Below, piece after piece: positions 1 to 8,579 of a stretch of DNA of 40,600 bases (its first letter is position 1; each line of letters starts with the position of its first letter). The position numbers and the translations under genes are program-made. Under the pieces are notes generated by a model, which made no database searches, was not told the origin of the DNA, and saw nothing but the letters and a program-made list of their open reading frames with translations. The stretch spans positions 1-40,600 of the forward strand of contig JAKMEQ010000045.1 of the NCBI GenBank assembly GCA_022425805.1, in the 5' to 3' direction. Origin of the DNA: Acidimicrobiales bacterium (lineage in GTDB: Bacteria; Actinomycetota; Acidimicrobiia; Acidimicrobiales; UBA8592).

Positions 1-1
1 A

Positions 2-1465
2 AGTAGCAGTAGCTCTGACAACAGCGCTATCAGCGATGATTCAGCTGAAGAAGAAGAAGCTGAAGAAGAAGCACCAGCAGCTGAAGAAGAAGCTGAAGAA
101 GCACCAGCAGCTGAAGAAGAAGCTGAAGAAGCACCAGCAGCTGAAGAAGAAGCTGAAGAAGCAGGTGAATTTTCTGATGCAGTAAACGGTGATGGTTCAG
201 AACTGCTAGAAAGCGTCATGGATGCTAAGTCAGGACCAGCAGATGACAGCCTAGATGCATTTGTCGTTACCATGTCCAACATTGAAGGAACACCTGTTGG
301 TTCATTCCCTGAAATTCGTGAAGGTGCAGCAGCAGCAGCTAAAGCATTCAACGAAAATTACGGTGGAATGAATGGACGATCAATTGACTTCCAACCATGT
401 GTTCATGGACTTGACCCAGCTGAAGCTACGAACTGTGCGAACGATATTGCAGATGAACAGCCAAACGTACATATTCAGGGTATTGACTTCTTTAACCCTC
501 TAATGTGGCCAACTATTGTTGCTTCTGGAGTACCGGTAATGCAAACCGTGCCGATCTTCGTTTCAGACTTCAACACACCAGGTCTGATTTCAACTGAAGG
601 TGGTTGTGTGTCCGCATTCCCAACTGGTATGCAGTACATGGCTGAAGTAATAAAAGCTGATCCATTGATCATCCTTTACGCAAACAGCGCACCTGGGATT
701 GAGTGTTACAACGATACTGAAGCCCGACCAGCTCAACAGCTTGTTGATGAAGGCAAATTAACTTCATTCATTGGTGTTGAAGATGCATCCGGTGACCCAA
801 CTGACAACGAAGCAGTTGTTCAGAAAATTATCGAAGAAGCAGCAAAGGGTTCAAACCCTGGCGTCTTCTTCGGTCTCCAAGCTTCTGACTGCGCTGAACT
901 TATTGCAGGTATGGTAGCTGCCGGTTATGACGGGGCAATCGTCTCTTCTGCTTCATGTAAAGATGACTCTGTAATTTCACAGTCATACTCCCATGGCATG
1001 ACCATGCAGGGTGAGGAAGAGATTTACACACCAAATGATGGCATTCAATTAAGCGCTTACCAAACAAAATATAATCCTTGGCGAGAAGCTAACCTTGATG
1101 CCTACGGCCCAGATGCGCCGAAGTCACAGTTTATGAACGTCGCTCATGACGTAATGGTCACAGCGATCATTACCGCTATGCGCTTCGAAAACGGTGGAGG
1201 CGACGTTGATGACAACGCAGGTCTCATCGCCTTCATGGCAGGCCAGACTAACTGGAACCGTGCAGGACGTTCAAAACCAATGGACTGTACTTCAAACAGT
1301 GCAGAATTCGTATCCGTCTGTAAAAAAGACGCCGGGTTCTACATCTGGAATGGATTTGACAATGGTGGTTGGTCATATGGCCCTCTAGGAACTGAAATCC
1401 TAGATGCAACTGACATTCTACTTCGTCTAGCTGCAGGGGATAACGCTCGACCAGCAGCAGGTTAA
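2..1465 (+). CDS. livK: Branched-chain amino-acid-type ABC transporter substrate-binding protein, 5' truncated
   Basis: The reading frame is open from base 2 to the stop at 1463-1465, so the gene starts before the window. The Met at 218 is internal. The visible N-terminal part is a Ser/Asp stretch followed by Glu/Ala/Pro repeats, the kind of flexible linker that follows a lipobox in secreted actinobacterial binding proteins; the signal peptide itself is not in the window. From about base 255 a type 1 periplasmic-binding fold begins (DAFVVTMSNIEGTPVGSFPE, then a Gly/Ala-rich helix and a domain with many Cys residues). It should capture a ligand outside the membrane and pass it to the LivHM/LivG/LivF complex encoded directly downstream. 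The ligand may be a branched-chain amino acid, but this family also binds amides, urea and aromatic acids, so the substrate is not fixed. A hairpin and a 269-base gap separate it from the permease gene. Confidence 0.85.
   Translation, partial: SSSSSDNSAISDDSAEEEEAEEEAPAAEEEAEEAPAAEEEAEEAPAAEEEAEEAGEFSDAVNGDGSELLESVMDAKSGPADDSLDAFVVTMSNIEGTPVGSFPEIREGAAAAAKAFNENYGGMNGRSIDFQPCVHGLDPAEATNCANDIADEQPNVHIQGIDFFNPLMWPTIVASGVPVMQTVPIFVSDFNTPGLISTEGGCVSAFPTGMQYMAEVIKADPLIILYANSAPGIECYNDTEARPAQQLVDEGKLTSFIGVEDASGDPTDNEAVVQKIIEEAAKGSNPGVFFGLQASDCAELIAGMVAAGYDGAIVSSASCKDDSVISQSYSHGMTMQGEEEIYTPNDGIQLSAYQTKYNPWREANLDAYGPDAPKSQFMNVAHDVMVTAIITAMRFENGGGDVDDNAGLIAFMAGQTNWNRAGRSKPMDCTSNSAEFVSVCKKDAGFYIWNGFDNGGWSYGPLGTEILDATDILLRLAAGDNARPAAG
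71..160 (+). repeat. Three exact 30-bp tandem repeats encoding an acidic Ala/Pro linker
   Basis: Bases 71-100, 101-130 and 131-160 are identical 30-bp units, each encoding APAAEEEAEE. A degenerate partial copy precedes them (44-70). The array is in frame in the binding-protein gene and forms the linker between the presumed lipid anchor and the ligand-binding domain. Exact repeats of this kind can change copy number by slippage without breaking the frame. Confidence 0.9.
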
Positions 1466-1501
1466 TTAAGTTAATAAGAGTACTTTAAAATACTCTTACC
1501 T

Positions 1502-1544
1502 AGCGGCGGCGCAACACACCAGTTGCGTCGCCGCTATACGTTTT
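1502..1544 (+). terminator. Hairpin terminator after the binding-protein gene
   Basis: Arms 1502-1515 and 1522-1535 form a 14-bp stem with a single G-T wobble around a 6-base loop (ACACCA). TTTT follows at 1541-1544. It lies 37 bases after the stop codon. A smaller perfect 7-bp stem (1476-1482 with 1491-1497, AAGAGTA/TACTCTT) lies in front of it. The U-run is short, so the hairpin may act as partial attenuation or 3'-end protection, allowing the binding protein to be made in excess of the permease. Confidence 0.65.
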
Positions 1545-1734
1545 GATCAGCGCTATACGTTTTCGTCAATGACTGCATTTGCTCCCAAAATAGCCACGCT
1601 TTTGTTATCCAGTTAGAGCTTTTTGAAGAACATTGGATGAATTTAAAGACTTGTTATATCTGAAGTTGCAAGAAGTAGACATTCTCGTCTATAAATGCAA
1701 TTGGTCGAAGCATTTCTAGGGGGGTCCTGGACAA

Positions 1735-3900
1735 ATGAACCAGTTTATCATTGCACTAATTGCTGGAGTTGGCACTGGGTCACTTTATGCAATGCTCGGA
1801 ACCGGTCTCGTTGTCGCATTTCGCGGATCCGGTGTCATCAATCTCGGACATGGAGCAGTCGCAGGGTATTCCGCATATGTGTTCAATGAGCTTCGGACTT
1901 CTGGAGATCTTTTCCTTCCATGGTTCGACATCATCCCTGAATGGGGAGTCCTCCAGACTCTGCGTATAAGTAATATCCCGACTCGCATTCACGTCTTTGA
2001 TTTTGAAATGTACATAGGGAAACCTCCATTACTTCCAACTTTCCTAATCTCCATAGGAGTCTCAGTTCTACTTGGGCTTATGATGCACCTTCTGGTTTTC
2101 CGACCTCTACGAAACGCACCAGTTCTCGGAAAAGTAATCGGCTCTGTAGGAGTTCTTCTGTATCTTGACTCTGTCATAGCCGTTAATTTCGGTGGCCAAA
2201 ACAGAAGCAGTTCAGGGTTCTGGATTTTCAGGCCAGACCTAGAACCAGTGAGTAATTTCCTTGGTCTCGGGGGCACAATCCCGCGTGCTAACTTCTACAT
2301 GCTCCTCGTGGCCGTCCTCATGGGAGCTTTCGTCTTTATCCTTTACAGGTACACGAGATTTGGTGTCTCTACCCGCGCCGCTGATGAAAACGAGAAAGGC
2401 GCATCTTTACTTGGGTATTCTCCACAACTTATCGCCGGTATCAACTGGGTATTTTCTTCTGTCCTAGCTGGTATCGCCGGAATCGTATTCCTCCACAAAA
2501 CACAGCCTTCACTGTATGCAACCTTTGTTGTCGGGGCACTCGGTGCAGCTTTATTTGGTAAATTGACCTCTATTCCCATGACTGTCTTAGGAGGCCTTAT
2601 CATCGGCGCGATGTCAAGCGGTGGTGTTTCACTCGCAACGCAAGACTGGTGGCCTGGTTGGCTCGAAAGTGAAGGCGTCCGAACCTTTATGCCGCTTCTT
2701 GTAATCATTCTCGTTCTCTATTTCCAAGGGGACAAATTACCAATCCGTGGAACTCTTAGCGCTGGGAAACAACCGGCTGCTCCAGCTAGCCGCAACGTAA
2801 CCGTTGGCGTAATAGCAGCTATGGGGTTTGCACTCATACTCTCAAATGTATTTGTTTCAAAATGGGAAGCTGTTCTCACTACCAGTATTTTGGCGACACT
2901 ATTTATGTTCAGCCTCATCGTGATAGTCGGATACCTAGGACAGATATCGCTCGCCCAATACAGCATTGCAGGGTTTGCAGCCTTTATGATGATCCGCTTT
3001 ATTGGTGACGGCACGCTCCAGAGACCGGACGACTACTACGTAATCACCGGACTTGGCATGCCCACGATTTTGTCCTTCGTTTGCGCAGTTATAGCTGGGA
3101 CTCTTCTTGGACTCCTTATCGGTTTACCTGCTTTGCGTATTCGAGGTGTGCAACTCGCAGTCGTTACGATCTCATCGGTTCTTGCTATCGAGGAACTACT
3201 CACGAAGAGTCGATCACTCATGGGCACCGGTGCAGCTTCGATCCAACCGACCCCTTCGAACCCCTCTTGGTTTGGACAATATATTGGTGGTTTCAACAAA
3301 GAAACATTCCGAACAGATTATTGGAAATACAGTCTTTTCCTCATAATTATTACGGCTCTAGTTGGCGCAGGAGTCGTCAACCTTCGGCGAGGAAACACGG
3401 GACGACGTTTCCTCGCTATCCGGGCTAATGAACGGGCCGCCGCTGCTGCTGGGATTAATGTGAAAAATGCTAAAATGCTCGGTTTCGGTATTTCCTCTGC
3501 AATAGCTTCAATAGCCGGCGTTATGCTCGCCTATAAAATTCCAGCTGTCCAAGCAGAGAATTTTGCAATCTTCAGCGGCCTTGGTCTACTAGCTTTCGTA
3601 TACCTTGGCGGCATAACCACAGGATATGGAGCCGTTGTAGGTGGAATGCTTGTAGCAGGTGGAATGATGCCCGAATTCTTAGGTGTCCACTTCGGTGATG
3701 TTGAGCGTGGAATGATTAATGCAGTTGGAGCTGTTGGTCTTATCGTGAATGCCATTGTCACTGGTGGAGAAGGTGTTGCGCTTCTCCAGAGCAACGGCCT
3801 AGGAAAGATACCGCTAAGACTACTCCGTCGAAATCCCGATGAAGATGAAGATTCCGAAGCTAATGAAGAAGAAACAGTAACTGAAGGGGCTTCGATATGA
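1735..3900 (+). CDS. livHM: Fused branched-chain amino-acid ABC permease (LivH-LivM)
   Basis: This 721-residue protein joins two permeases that are normally separate. Residues 1 to about 330 match LivH (start MNQFIIALIAGVGTGSLYAM, and a cytoplasmic loop with TRAADENEKGASLLGYSP). A Pro/Ala-rich linker spans about 331-352. The rest matches LivM, including the loop RRFLAIRANERAAAAAGIN that contacts the ATPases. Each half has about eight hydrophobic segments. The C-terminus is a very acidic tail (DEDEDSEANEEE). A purine-rich run AGGGGGG lies 10 bases before the ATG. The stop overlaps the livG start by four bases (ATGA), giving tight coupling. The fusion forces one-to-one stoichiometry of the two membrane subunits. 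Confidence 0.9.
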   Translation: MNQFIIALIAGVGTGSLYAMLGTGLVVAFRGSGVINLGHGAVAGYSAYVFNELRTSGDLFLPWFDIIPEWGVLQTLRISNIPTRIHVFDFEMYIGKPPLLPTFLISIGVSVLLGLMMHLLVFRPLRNAPVLGKVIGSVGVLLYLDSVIAVNFGGQNRSSSGFWIFRPDLEPVSNFLGLGGTIPRANFYMLLVAVLMGAFVFILYRYTRFGVSTRAADENEKGASLLGYSPQLIAGINWVFSSVLAGIAGIVFLHKTQPSLYATFVVGALGAALFGKLTSIPMTVLGGLIIGAMSSGGVSLATQDWWPGWLESEGVRTFMPLLVIILVLYFQGDKLPIRGTLSAGKQPAAPASRNVTVGVIAAMGFALILSNVFVSKWEAVLTTSILATLFMFSLIVIVGYLGQISLAQYSIAGFAAFMMIRFIGDGTLQRPDDYYVITGLGMPTILSFVCAVIAGTLLGLLIGLPALRIRGVQLAVVTISSVLAIEELLTKSRSLMGTGAASIQPTPSNPSWFGQYIGGFNKETFRTDYWKYSLFLIIITALVGAGVVNLRRGNTGRRFLAIRANERAAAAAGINVKNAKMLGFGISSAIASIAGVMLAYKIPAVQAENFAIFSGLGLLAFVYLGGITTGYGAVVGGMLVAGGMMPEFLGVHFGDVERGMINAVGAVGLIVNAIVTGGEGVALLQSNGLGKIPLRLLRRNPDEDEDSEANEEETVTEGASI

Positions 3901-4724
3901 GCAATATTCTTGAAACCAAAGGGTTGACTGTAACATTCGGTGGCTTAAACGCATGTGATAAAGTTGACCTCATAGTTCCTGAAGGTAAATTCGTTGGTCT
4001 TATAGGGCCAAATGGGGCTGGTAAAACAACTTTCATCGATGCAATTACCGGCTACGTCCCTACATCAGCGGGTACAGCAGTTTTTAACGGGAAAGACATT
4101 GGTGAATTAAAACCTCATGAACGTGCGCAACATGGCTTGGTTAGAACCTTCCAATCCTTAGAGCTCTTTGAAGATCTTTCCGTCTTGGACAATCTTCTTG
4201 TCGCTGGTTACCAGACGCGCTGGTACAGCTTCATTCTTGACATGTTGTACATGCCCAGAAAAGATGACGCTATCGAAGAACGCATTCAATGGGCCCTTAA
4301 AATTATGGGCCTCGAAGACGTAGCCGAGTCTATGCCAAGCGACCTTAGCCACGGCCGGCGTAAACTTGTTGGTGTGGCGAGAGCACTTGCCGCAGGACCT
4401 AAGCTGATCTTGCTTGATGAGCCAGCTGCCGGTTTAGACACAGCAGAAAGTCAAATTCTTGGAGGTCATCTTCGGGAGTTCCTCGACCATGACATGTCCG
4501 TCTTTCTCATAGACCATGACATGGGTCTGGTACTAAGTGTTTGCGACTACATCTATGTTCTCGACTTTGGAAAGATTATCGCTGAAGGAACTCCTCAAGA
4601 AATTCGGGAAAGTGCAACTGTTAAGAAGGCATATCTTGGAGAAGAAGCAGGAGAAATTCAGGCTCAGGCTGGTCAGCGAATGACAAGCCTCCAACAAGAT
4701 CACGCGGAGATCGAAGATGACTGA
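3897..4724 (+). CDS. livG: Branched-chain amino-acid ABC transporter ATP-binding protein LivG
   Basis: This 275-residue ATPase energises the importer together with LivF. The Walker A motif GPNGAGKTT is at residues 37-45 and Walker B is [11 protein letters not shown]. LivG proteins usually carry LSYGQ or LSGGQ as the signature; here it reads LSHGRRKL at about residue 150, which keeps the Ser and Gly but changes the fourth and fifth positions. The D-loop and H-loop (LIDHDMG) are present. The C-terminal tail continues about 30 residues past the usual LGE end. The gene overlaps livHM by four bases and livF by eight. Confidence 0.9.
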   Translation: MSNILETKGLTVTFGGLNACDKVDLIVPEGKFVGLIGPNGAGKTTFIDAITGYVPTSAGTAVFNGKDIGELKPHERAQHGLVRTFQSLELFEDLSVLDNLLVAGYQTRWYSFILDMLYMPRKDDAIEERIQWALKIMGLEDVAESMPSDLSHGRRKLVGVARALAAGPKLILLDEPAAGLDTAESQILGGHLREFLDHDMSVFLIDHDMGLVLSVCDYIYVLDFGKIIAEGTPQEIRESATVKKAYLGEEAGEIQAQAGQRMTSLQQDHAEIEDD

Positions 4725-5490
4725 TACAGAAGCAATAACAGAAACCGAACAGGGTAATTCTGACCGCCTTTTAGATATCGTAAATCTATCTTCTGGCTAC
4801 AGCGGAGTAGCTGTGATACGAGATATCAATATGCATGTAAGCCCTGGAGAGGTTGTTGCCTTACTTGGACCTAACGGTGCGGGAAAAACGACAACGCTAC
4901 TGACAAGCTCAGGACTCTTAAAGCCTCTCGAGGGTTCAATCCAAGTACTTGGCGAATCAACCAACTTCGGAGCTCCGCATCGTACAGCCCGTCGAGGACT
5001 CGCTCATGTCCCTGAAGACCGTTCCTTATTCTTTGGACTAACTGTTGCAGAGAATCTTCGGCTCGGCCTTCGAGGAAAGAGAAAAGAACAGGCAGCTGGA
5101 TACGAAGCTGCTCTTGACTTACTACCAGCTCTTCGCCCTCTAATGAACAGGCGATCTGGTCTCCTATCCGGTGGAGAACAACAGATGCTTGCCATGGCCA
5201 GAGCATTGGTCTCTAACCCTAAAATGCTCCTCGTTGATGAGATGAGCCTAGGCCTTGCCCCAATCATCGTGGAAAGACTTCTACCTATCGTTCGAGATAT
5301 CGCTAACGAAACAGGGGCAGGAGTGCTCATCGTTGAACAACACGTCCATCTCGCTCTTGAAGTCGCTGATCGTGGCTATGTTATGAGCCATGGCGAAATC
5401 GTCCTGGAAGGAACCGCCGCTGACTTAATGGAACGTCAGGACTTGCTGGAAGCAAGTTACCTCGGTGGTGACATCGAGGAGGCAGAATGA
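4717..5490 (+). CDS. livF: Branched-chain amino-acid ABC transporter ATP-binding protein LivF
   Basis: This 257-residue ATPase is the partner of LivG. The Walker A motif GPNGAGKTT lies at residues 51-59, the signature LSGGEQQML at about 151, Walker B is [11 protein letters not shown], and the H-loop is [16 protein letters not shown]-type sequences after Walker B are typical of LivF. About 17 extra acidic residues precede the usual family start. The ATG lies inside the end of livG (8-base overlap), and its stop overlaps the next gene by four bases, so it is translated as part of one polycistron. Confidence 0.9.
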   Translation: MTDTEAITETEQGNSDRLLDIVNLSSGYSGVAVIRDINMHVSPGEVVALLGPNGAGKTTTLLTSSGLLKPLEGSIQVLGESTNFGAPHRTARRGLAHVPEDRSLFFGLTVAENLRLGLRGKRKEQAAGYEAALDLLPALRPLMNRRSGLLSGGEQQMLAMARALVSNPKMLLVDEMSLGLAPIIVERLLPIVRDIANETGAGVLIVEQHVHLALEVADRGYVMSHGEIVLEGTAADLMERQDLLEASYLGGDIEEAE

Positions 5491-6416
5491 CATTACAAGA
5501 TAGATTATTGGAAAATATAAAAAAACCTCTCGTTCTTGCCCATTTAGCCTTCTCAGGATTATATTTTGTCTTTGCCTTCCTCGGCTCTTGGGCAAAACGA
5601 AAAGAAGGTAGCTATGGCGCTTTCGAATTCTTTGGTGGAACCGGATTTGGAATCATTGGAGTGGCATTAGGTGTGCTTCTTGTTTTCCTTTCCCTAATGC
5701 GGCTAGGAGGCTATTCCAAAGTCCTACCCGGACTAGGAGTTGAGCAACTCACCTTAGCGATTGGACTGGCAGCAACAGTAAATATTTTTGCTTTTATATT
5801 TGGCTGGTTACCTGTCCTTCCTGTCAAGAAAGACCCTGCTGGTACTGGCTGGGCTATCGTCGCCTCATATTGGCCAGCTTCTTTCATCCCCCAGCTCGGG
5901 ATTATCACCCTAGCTAGGACAAAACCAAATAAAGGAATACGACCTCTATCGAATAATAATCGCACAATACTTTCTTTCCTAACACTCGTAGCCTCGGCGG
6001 GAGTCATCGCCTTCCCCTTCATGACATGGTTAAAAATTGGTGCCCTAAAGTTAAGCACATTCGACGGACGTACCGAATGTGATGCTTTAGGATGCAAGGA
6101 CATTCTTGGTAAAGGGGCTTCAGGGCCACGCTTCGGCCATCTACTACTTATAGCTGGAATTGTTATAGGCTTCACCGCTCTGATGCGCCTACGACCTAAA
6201 GGCCTCGCAGAACCCGGGCCTAACCTCCTACTCTCACATTGTCTTTTCATTGTAGCGCTTACAACATTTCTGATTCCAATTGCGATGTTGATTACGACAC
6301 TGCAGAATGATCGAATGAGCGCTGGTATTGGACTGTGGATGAGCTTAGTGAGTAGCGCTGTTCTGATTCTGATCAGCCTGTATGAGAATCATCTTCGCGG
6401 CGCTAAAGCTGCCTGA
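5487..6416 (+). CDS. Uncharacterised multi-pass membrane protein of the liv operon
   Basis: I do not recognise a family for this 309-residue protein. It has about seven or eight hydrophobic segments, for example around residues 14-36, 48-72, 80-110, 160-180, 210-232, 245-268 and 275-300. A short soluble loop between the later segments contains two Cys residues ([10 protein letters not shown]). Its start overlaps the livF stop by four bases (ATGA), so it is almost certainly co-translated with the transporter. It may be an accessory or stabilising subunit or an unrelated passenger. Nothing in the sequence shows a catalytic function. Confidence 0.75.
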   Translation: MTLQDRLLENIKKPLVLAHLAFSGLYFVFAFLGSWAKRKEGSYGAFEFFGGTGFGIIGVALGVLLVFLSLMRLGGYSKVLPGLGVEQLTLAIGLAATVNIFAFIFGWLPVLPVKKDPAGTGWAIVASYWPASFIPQLGIITLARTKPNKGIRPLSNNNRTILSFLTLVASAGVIAFPFMTWLKIGALKLSTFDGRTECDALGCKDILGKGASGPRFGHLLLIAGIVIGFTALMRLRPKGLAEPGPNLLLSHCLFIVALTTFLIPIAMLITTLQNDRMSAGIGLWMSLVSSAVLILISLYENHLRGAKAA

Positions 6417-6576
6417 GAAACTCCCGAAATCTAATAATTACGATTGTTAACATACTTCTGCCAGTGTCGGGCCATAAGAATATTTTAGGTATCTATCACA
6501 GGAATCAATGCAGTCGATACCCTCAGCGACCCTAAATAGCAGTGATGGATGCGCACTACCTCAGTCGCAACCCTTA

Positions 6577-6957
6577 TTATTGTGGTAGTTGTTCCGTGTA
6601 AGTCGGAAGATCAAAATAGTCACGCCACAACGTAATATGTCCGGCAACTACTTCAAAAATACCTGCGACGGGCACCTCAACCCAACCATGCGGCCACAGG
6701 AAACGGTCAAGCCGTTCATTCATAACCAACGACCCTGACGCAGCTTGCCGAATAGTTATCCAATCTATTTCTGTGCATCGTTCTGTCACGGGAAGGAGGT
6801 ATTCATAAATTTGTGTTCTTCCGAACACTTTCCCCATAGGAACATTGTCATACTCGCAGTTATCACTCAAAAGAACTATCGCTGAACTCAAATCCATTAC
6901 ATTTATATGCTCTAAAAACTCATTAACTACCTGCTCTGGAGATGCACTTACTTCCAT
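6577..6957 (-). CDS. Limonene-1,2-epoxide hydrolase family protein
   Basis: This 126-residue protein of the SnoaL/NTF2-like fold matches the limonene-1,2-epoxide hydrolase subgroup. The residues known to act in the Rhodococcus enzyme have counterparts here: Tyr36 and Asn38 (EYDNVP), Arg82 and Asp84 (NERLDRF), and an Asp in WRDYFD (113 or 116). It would open a small epoxide to a diol by direct water attack in the cytoplasm. I chose the ATG at 6957 rather than an in-frame start at 6975 because GGGGAGGAG sits seven bases before it. The start overlaps the end of the upstream nitroreductase-family gene by 10 bases, so the two are coupled. The natural epoxide is unknown. Confidence 0.75.
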   Translation of the reverse strand: MEVSASPEQVVNEFLEHINVMDLSSAIVLLSDNCEYDNVPMGKVFGRTQIYEYLLPVTERCTEIDWITIRQAASGSLVMNERLDRFLWPHGWVEVPVAGIFEVVAGHITLWRDYFDLPTYTEQLPQ

Positions 6958-7622
6958 GGCGGTTCTCCTCCCCATCTATCCCAGTGGAGCACTGTTTCGA
7001 TCGGAGGTCGTTTCGCTGGTTGAAAATCAGTCCCAAGGGAATAACCGCAAGTAATAAGAGCACATTGGGTGTAACTCTCATAATCTATTCCGATAATTTC
7101 TGCTGCCTGTTCTTCAAACATAAGATGAATTGTCGTCCAAGCAGTACCTAAGCCTCGCTCTCGAGCTGCGATCATGAAACTCCAAGCACCCGGAAGAATT
7201 GACCCCAACATAGAAGTAGCAGCCATTGAAGGAAGCCCCTCAAATCTTCCTGGCAGTAACGGAATCATCATGACTGGGACTTTTTCGAAATTCTCTGCTA
7301 GATACTGTGCAGATTTGACAACGCGGTCTTGTTGAGCCACACGTCCATCATCATCACCCTTGTATACCGTATCTACATTTCCATCCATTTGAGAATAGAG
7401 TTCCCAGCCTTGACGGTATAAACCAGCAAGAGCGTTTCGTTGATCTTGATCGGTGATAACAAGCCATTGCCAAGATTGAGAATTCGATCCTGTAGGTGAT
7501 TGCACCGCAGCCTCTAAACATTCTCGAATAACTTCTGGCTCTACCGGCCTATCAAAGTCCATCCGTTTCCTGACCGCCCGCGTAGTTGCAAGAGCTTCAT
7601 CAACAGAGAGGTTAAGTTTCAT
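6948..7622 (-). CDS. Nitroreductase-family FMN oxidoreductase (first copy)
   Basis: This 224-residue protein has the nitroreductase fold. The N-terminal RAVRKRMDFDRPVEP stretch and QSPTGSNSQSWQW are the usual FMN-phosphate binding segments, and AARERGLGTAWTT in the second half is the family hallmark. It would reduce a substrate with NAD(P)H through FMN. AAGGAG lies eight bases before the ATG. It sits between an SDR gene (33-base gap upstream) and the epoxide-hydrolase-like gene (10-base overlap), so the three look like one operon. A paralogue with the same landmarks is at 13427-14092. Confidence 0.82.
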   Translation of the reverse strand: MKLNLSVDEALATTRAVRKRMDFDRPVEPEVIRECLEAAVQSPTGSNSQSWQWLVITDQDQRNALAGLYRQGWELYSQMDGNVDTVYKGDDDGRVAQQDRVVKSAQYLAENFEKVPVMMIPLLPGRFEGLPSMAATSMLGSILPGAWSFMIAARERGLGTAWTTIHLMFEEQAAEIIGIDYESYTQCALITCGYSLGTDFQPAKRPPIETVLHWDRWGGEPPWK

Positions 7623-7655
7623 AAATAATTCTCCTTTTAAGATTCAACATAGTAC

Positions 7656-8450
7656 TTAAGTTTCTTCTAACCGTTCTTGGTATTGGTAGCTTCGATGGGT
7701 TCGACCACCAGCAACAAGAATGTTTCTTCCAGTAACCCACCGTGATGCGGAGCTAGCAAGGTAAACGACCGTATGCGCAATATCATCGGGGGTACCCAAA
7801 AACCCCAAAGGAATCGTGGCAGCTATCGCTTCTTCAGCGCCTGCGACTCCGAGAACTTCATCAAAAGCTTCGGTTACTACTGGCCCAGGAGACACGGCAT
7901 TTACACGAATACTTGGAGCAAGTTCTATGGCTAACGTTTCAGTCATGTTAAGCATGCCAGCTTTCGCTGCAGCATAAGGTCCGGTGAACGGAGATCCGCG
8001 CATTCCAGCTCCAGATGCAATATTGATGATACTTCCACCTTCCTGCATTTTTTTTGCAGCAGCTTTTGCACCTTGAAAAGCAGTCGTCAAATTAAGATCT
8101 AATTGGCTTCGAAAAATTTCATCAGGAGTCTCTATCAGAGGTCGTGTCATCTTCTCATCCGAACCGCCGACGTTGTTAACCCAAATGTCTAACTTGCCGA
8201 ATTGTTCAAGAGTCAATTCAGCAAGTTCTTCAGATCGATCACGAATATCTGCTACGAAGATAAACGATTTCTGCCCGCGTTCTTCCACCCCACGAGCGGT
8301 CTCCGTCAAATCGCTTTCTCTCCGCGCATTCAGAACTACGTCACAACCAGCATCGGCGAGTCCCCATGCAATACCCCGTCCGATACCTTGGCCCGAGCCG
8401 GTCACTACAGCCACCATCCCACGTAATCCGAATTGATCCATGAAGCTCAT
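7656..8450 (-). CDS. Short-chain dehydrogenase/reductase (classical SDR)
   Basis: This 264-residue classical SDR has the cofactor motif TGSGQGIG at residues 17-24, NNVG at 92-95 and the catalytic set Ser146, Tyr159 and Lys163 (YAAAK). The SPGPV segment after the active site is typical. The residues after the second strand (NARRES) suggest NADP(H). It would oxidise an alcohol or reduce a ketone. The ATG at 8450 is preceded by an AGGAG site at about six bases. It is the first gene of the operon that continues into the nitroreductase-family and epoxide-hydrolase-like genes. A diol or hydroxy product would be a sensible substrate, but that is inference. Confidence 0.85.
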   Translation of the reverse strand: MSFMDQFGLRGMVAVVTGSGQGIGRGIAWGLADAGCDVVLNARRESDLTETARGVEERGQKSFIFVADIRDRSEELAELTLEQFGKLDIWVNNVGGSDEKMTRPLIETPDEIFRSQLDLNLTTAFQGAKAAAKKMQEGGSIINIASGAGMRGSPFTGPYAAAKAGMLNMTETLAIELAPSIRVNAVSPGPVVTEAFDEVLGVAGAEEAIAATIPLGFLGTPDDIAHTVVYLASSASRWVTGRNILVAGGRTHRSYQYQERLEET

Positions 8451-8516
8451 ACCGTACTCCTATTATTTTTTTTACCTAAATGAACATTAGCCTATGAGTC
8501 TTAAGAATGGCCCATA

Positions 8517-8538
8517 GAAAGGAGTACAAATTCCTTTC
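8517..8538. promoter_or_regulatory. Inverted repeat between divergent SDR genes
   Basis: GAAAGGA (8517-8523) and TCCTTTC (8532-8538) form a perfect 7-bp inverted repeat with an 8-base spacer. It lies in the 129-base gap between the divergent starts at 8450 and 8580. The dyad could be an operator controlling both genes. The left arm also resembles a ribosome binding site, but it is too far from the 8580 start (more than 50 bases) to serve it. Confidence 0.4.
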
Positions 8539-8579
8539 AATTAAGGTATTTACTGTTGAAGGCAGAGTACTGTCATAAC

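Noticed and set aside
218-1465. Start of the binding-protein gene at the ATG at 218
   Set aside because: The same frame is open back to base 2 and encodes a low-complexity linker typical of the region after a lipobox, so the Met is internal and the gene is truncated by the window edge.
8556-8579. TTG start at 8556 for the SDR gene
   Set aside because: It would add eight residues without SDR character; the ATG at 8580 gives a standard SDR N-terminus.
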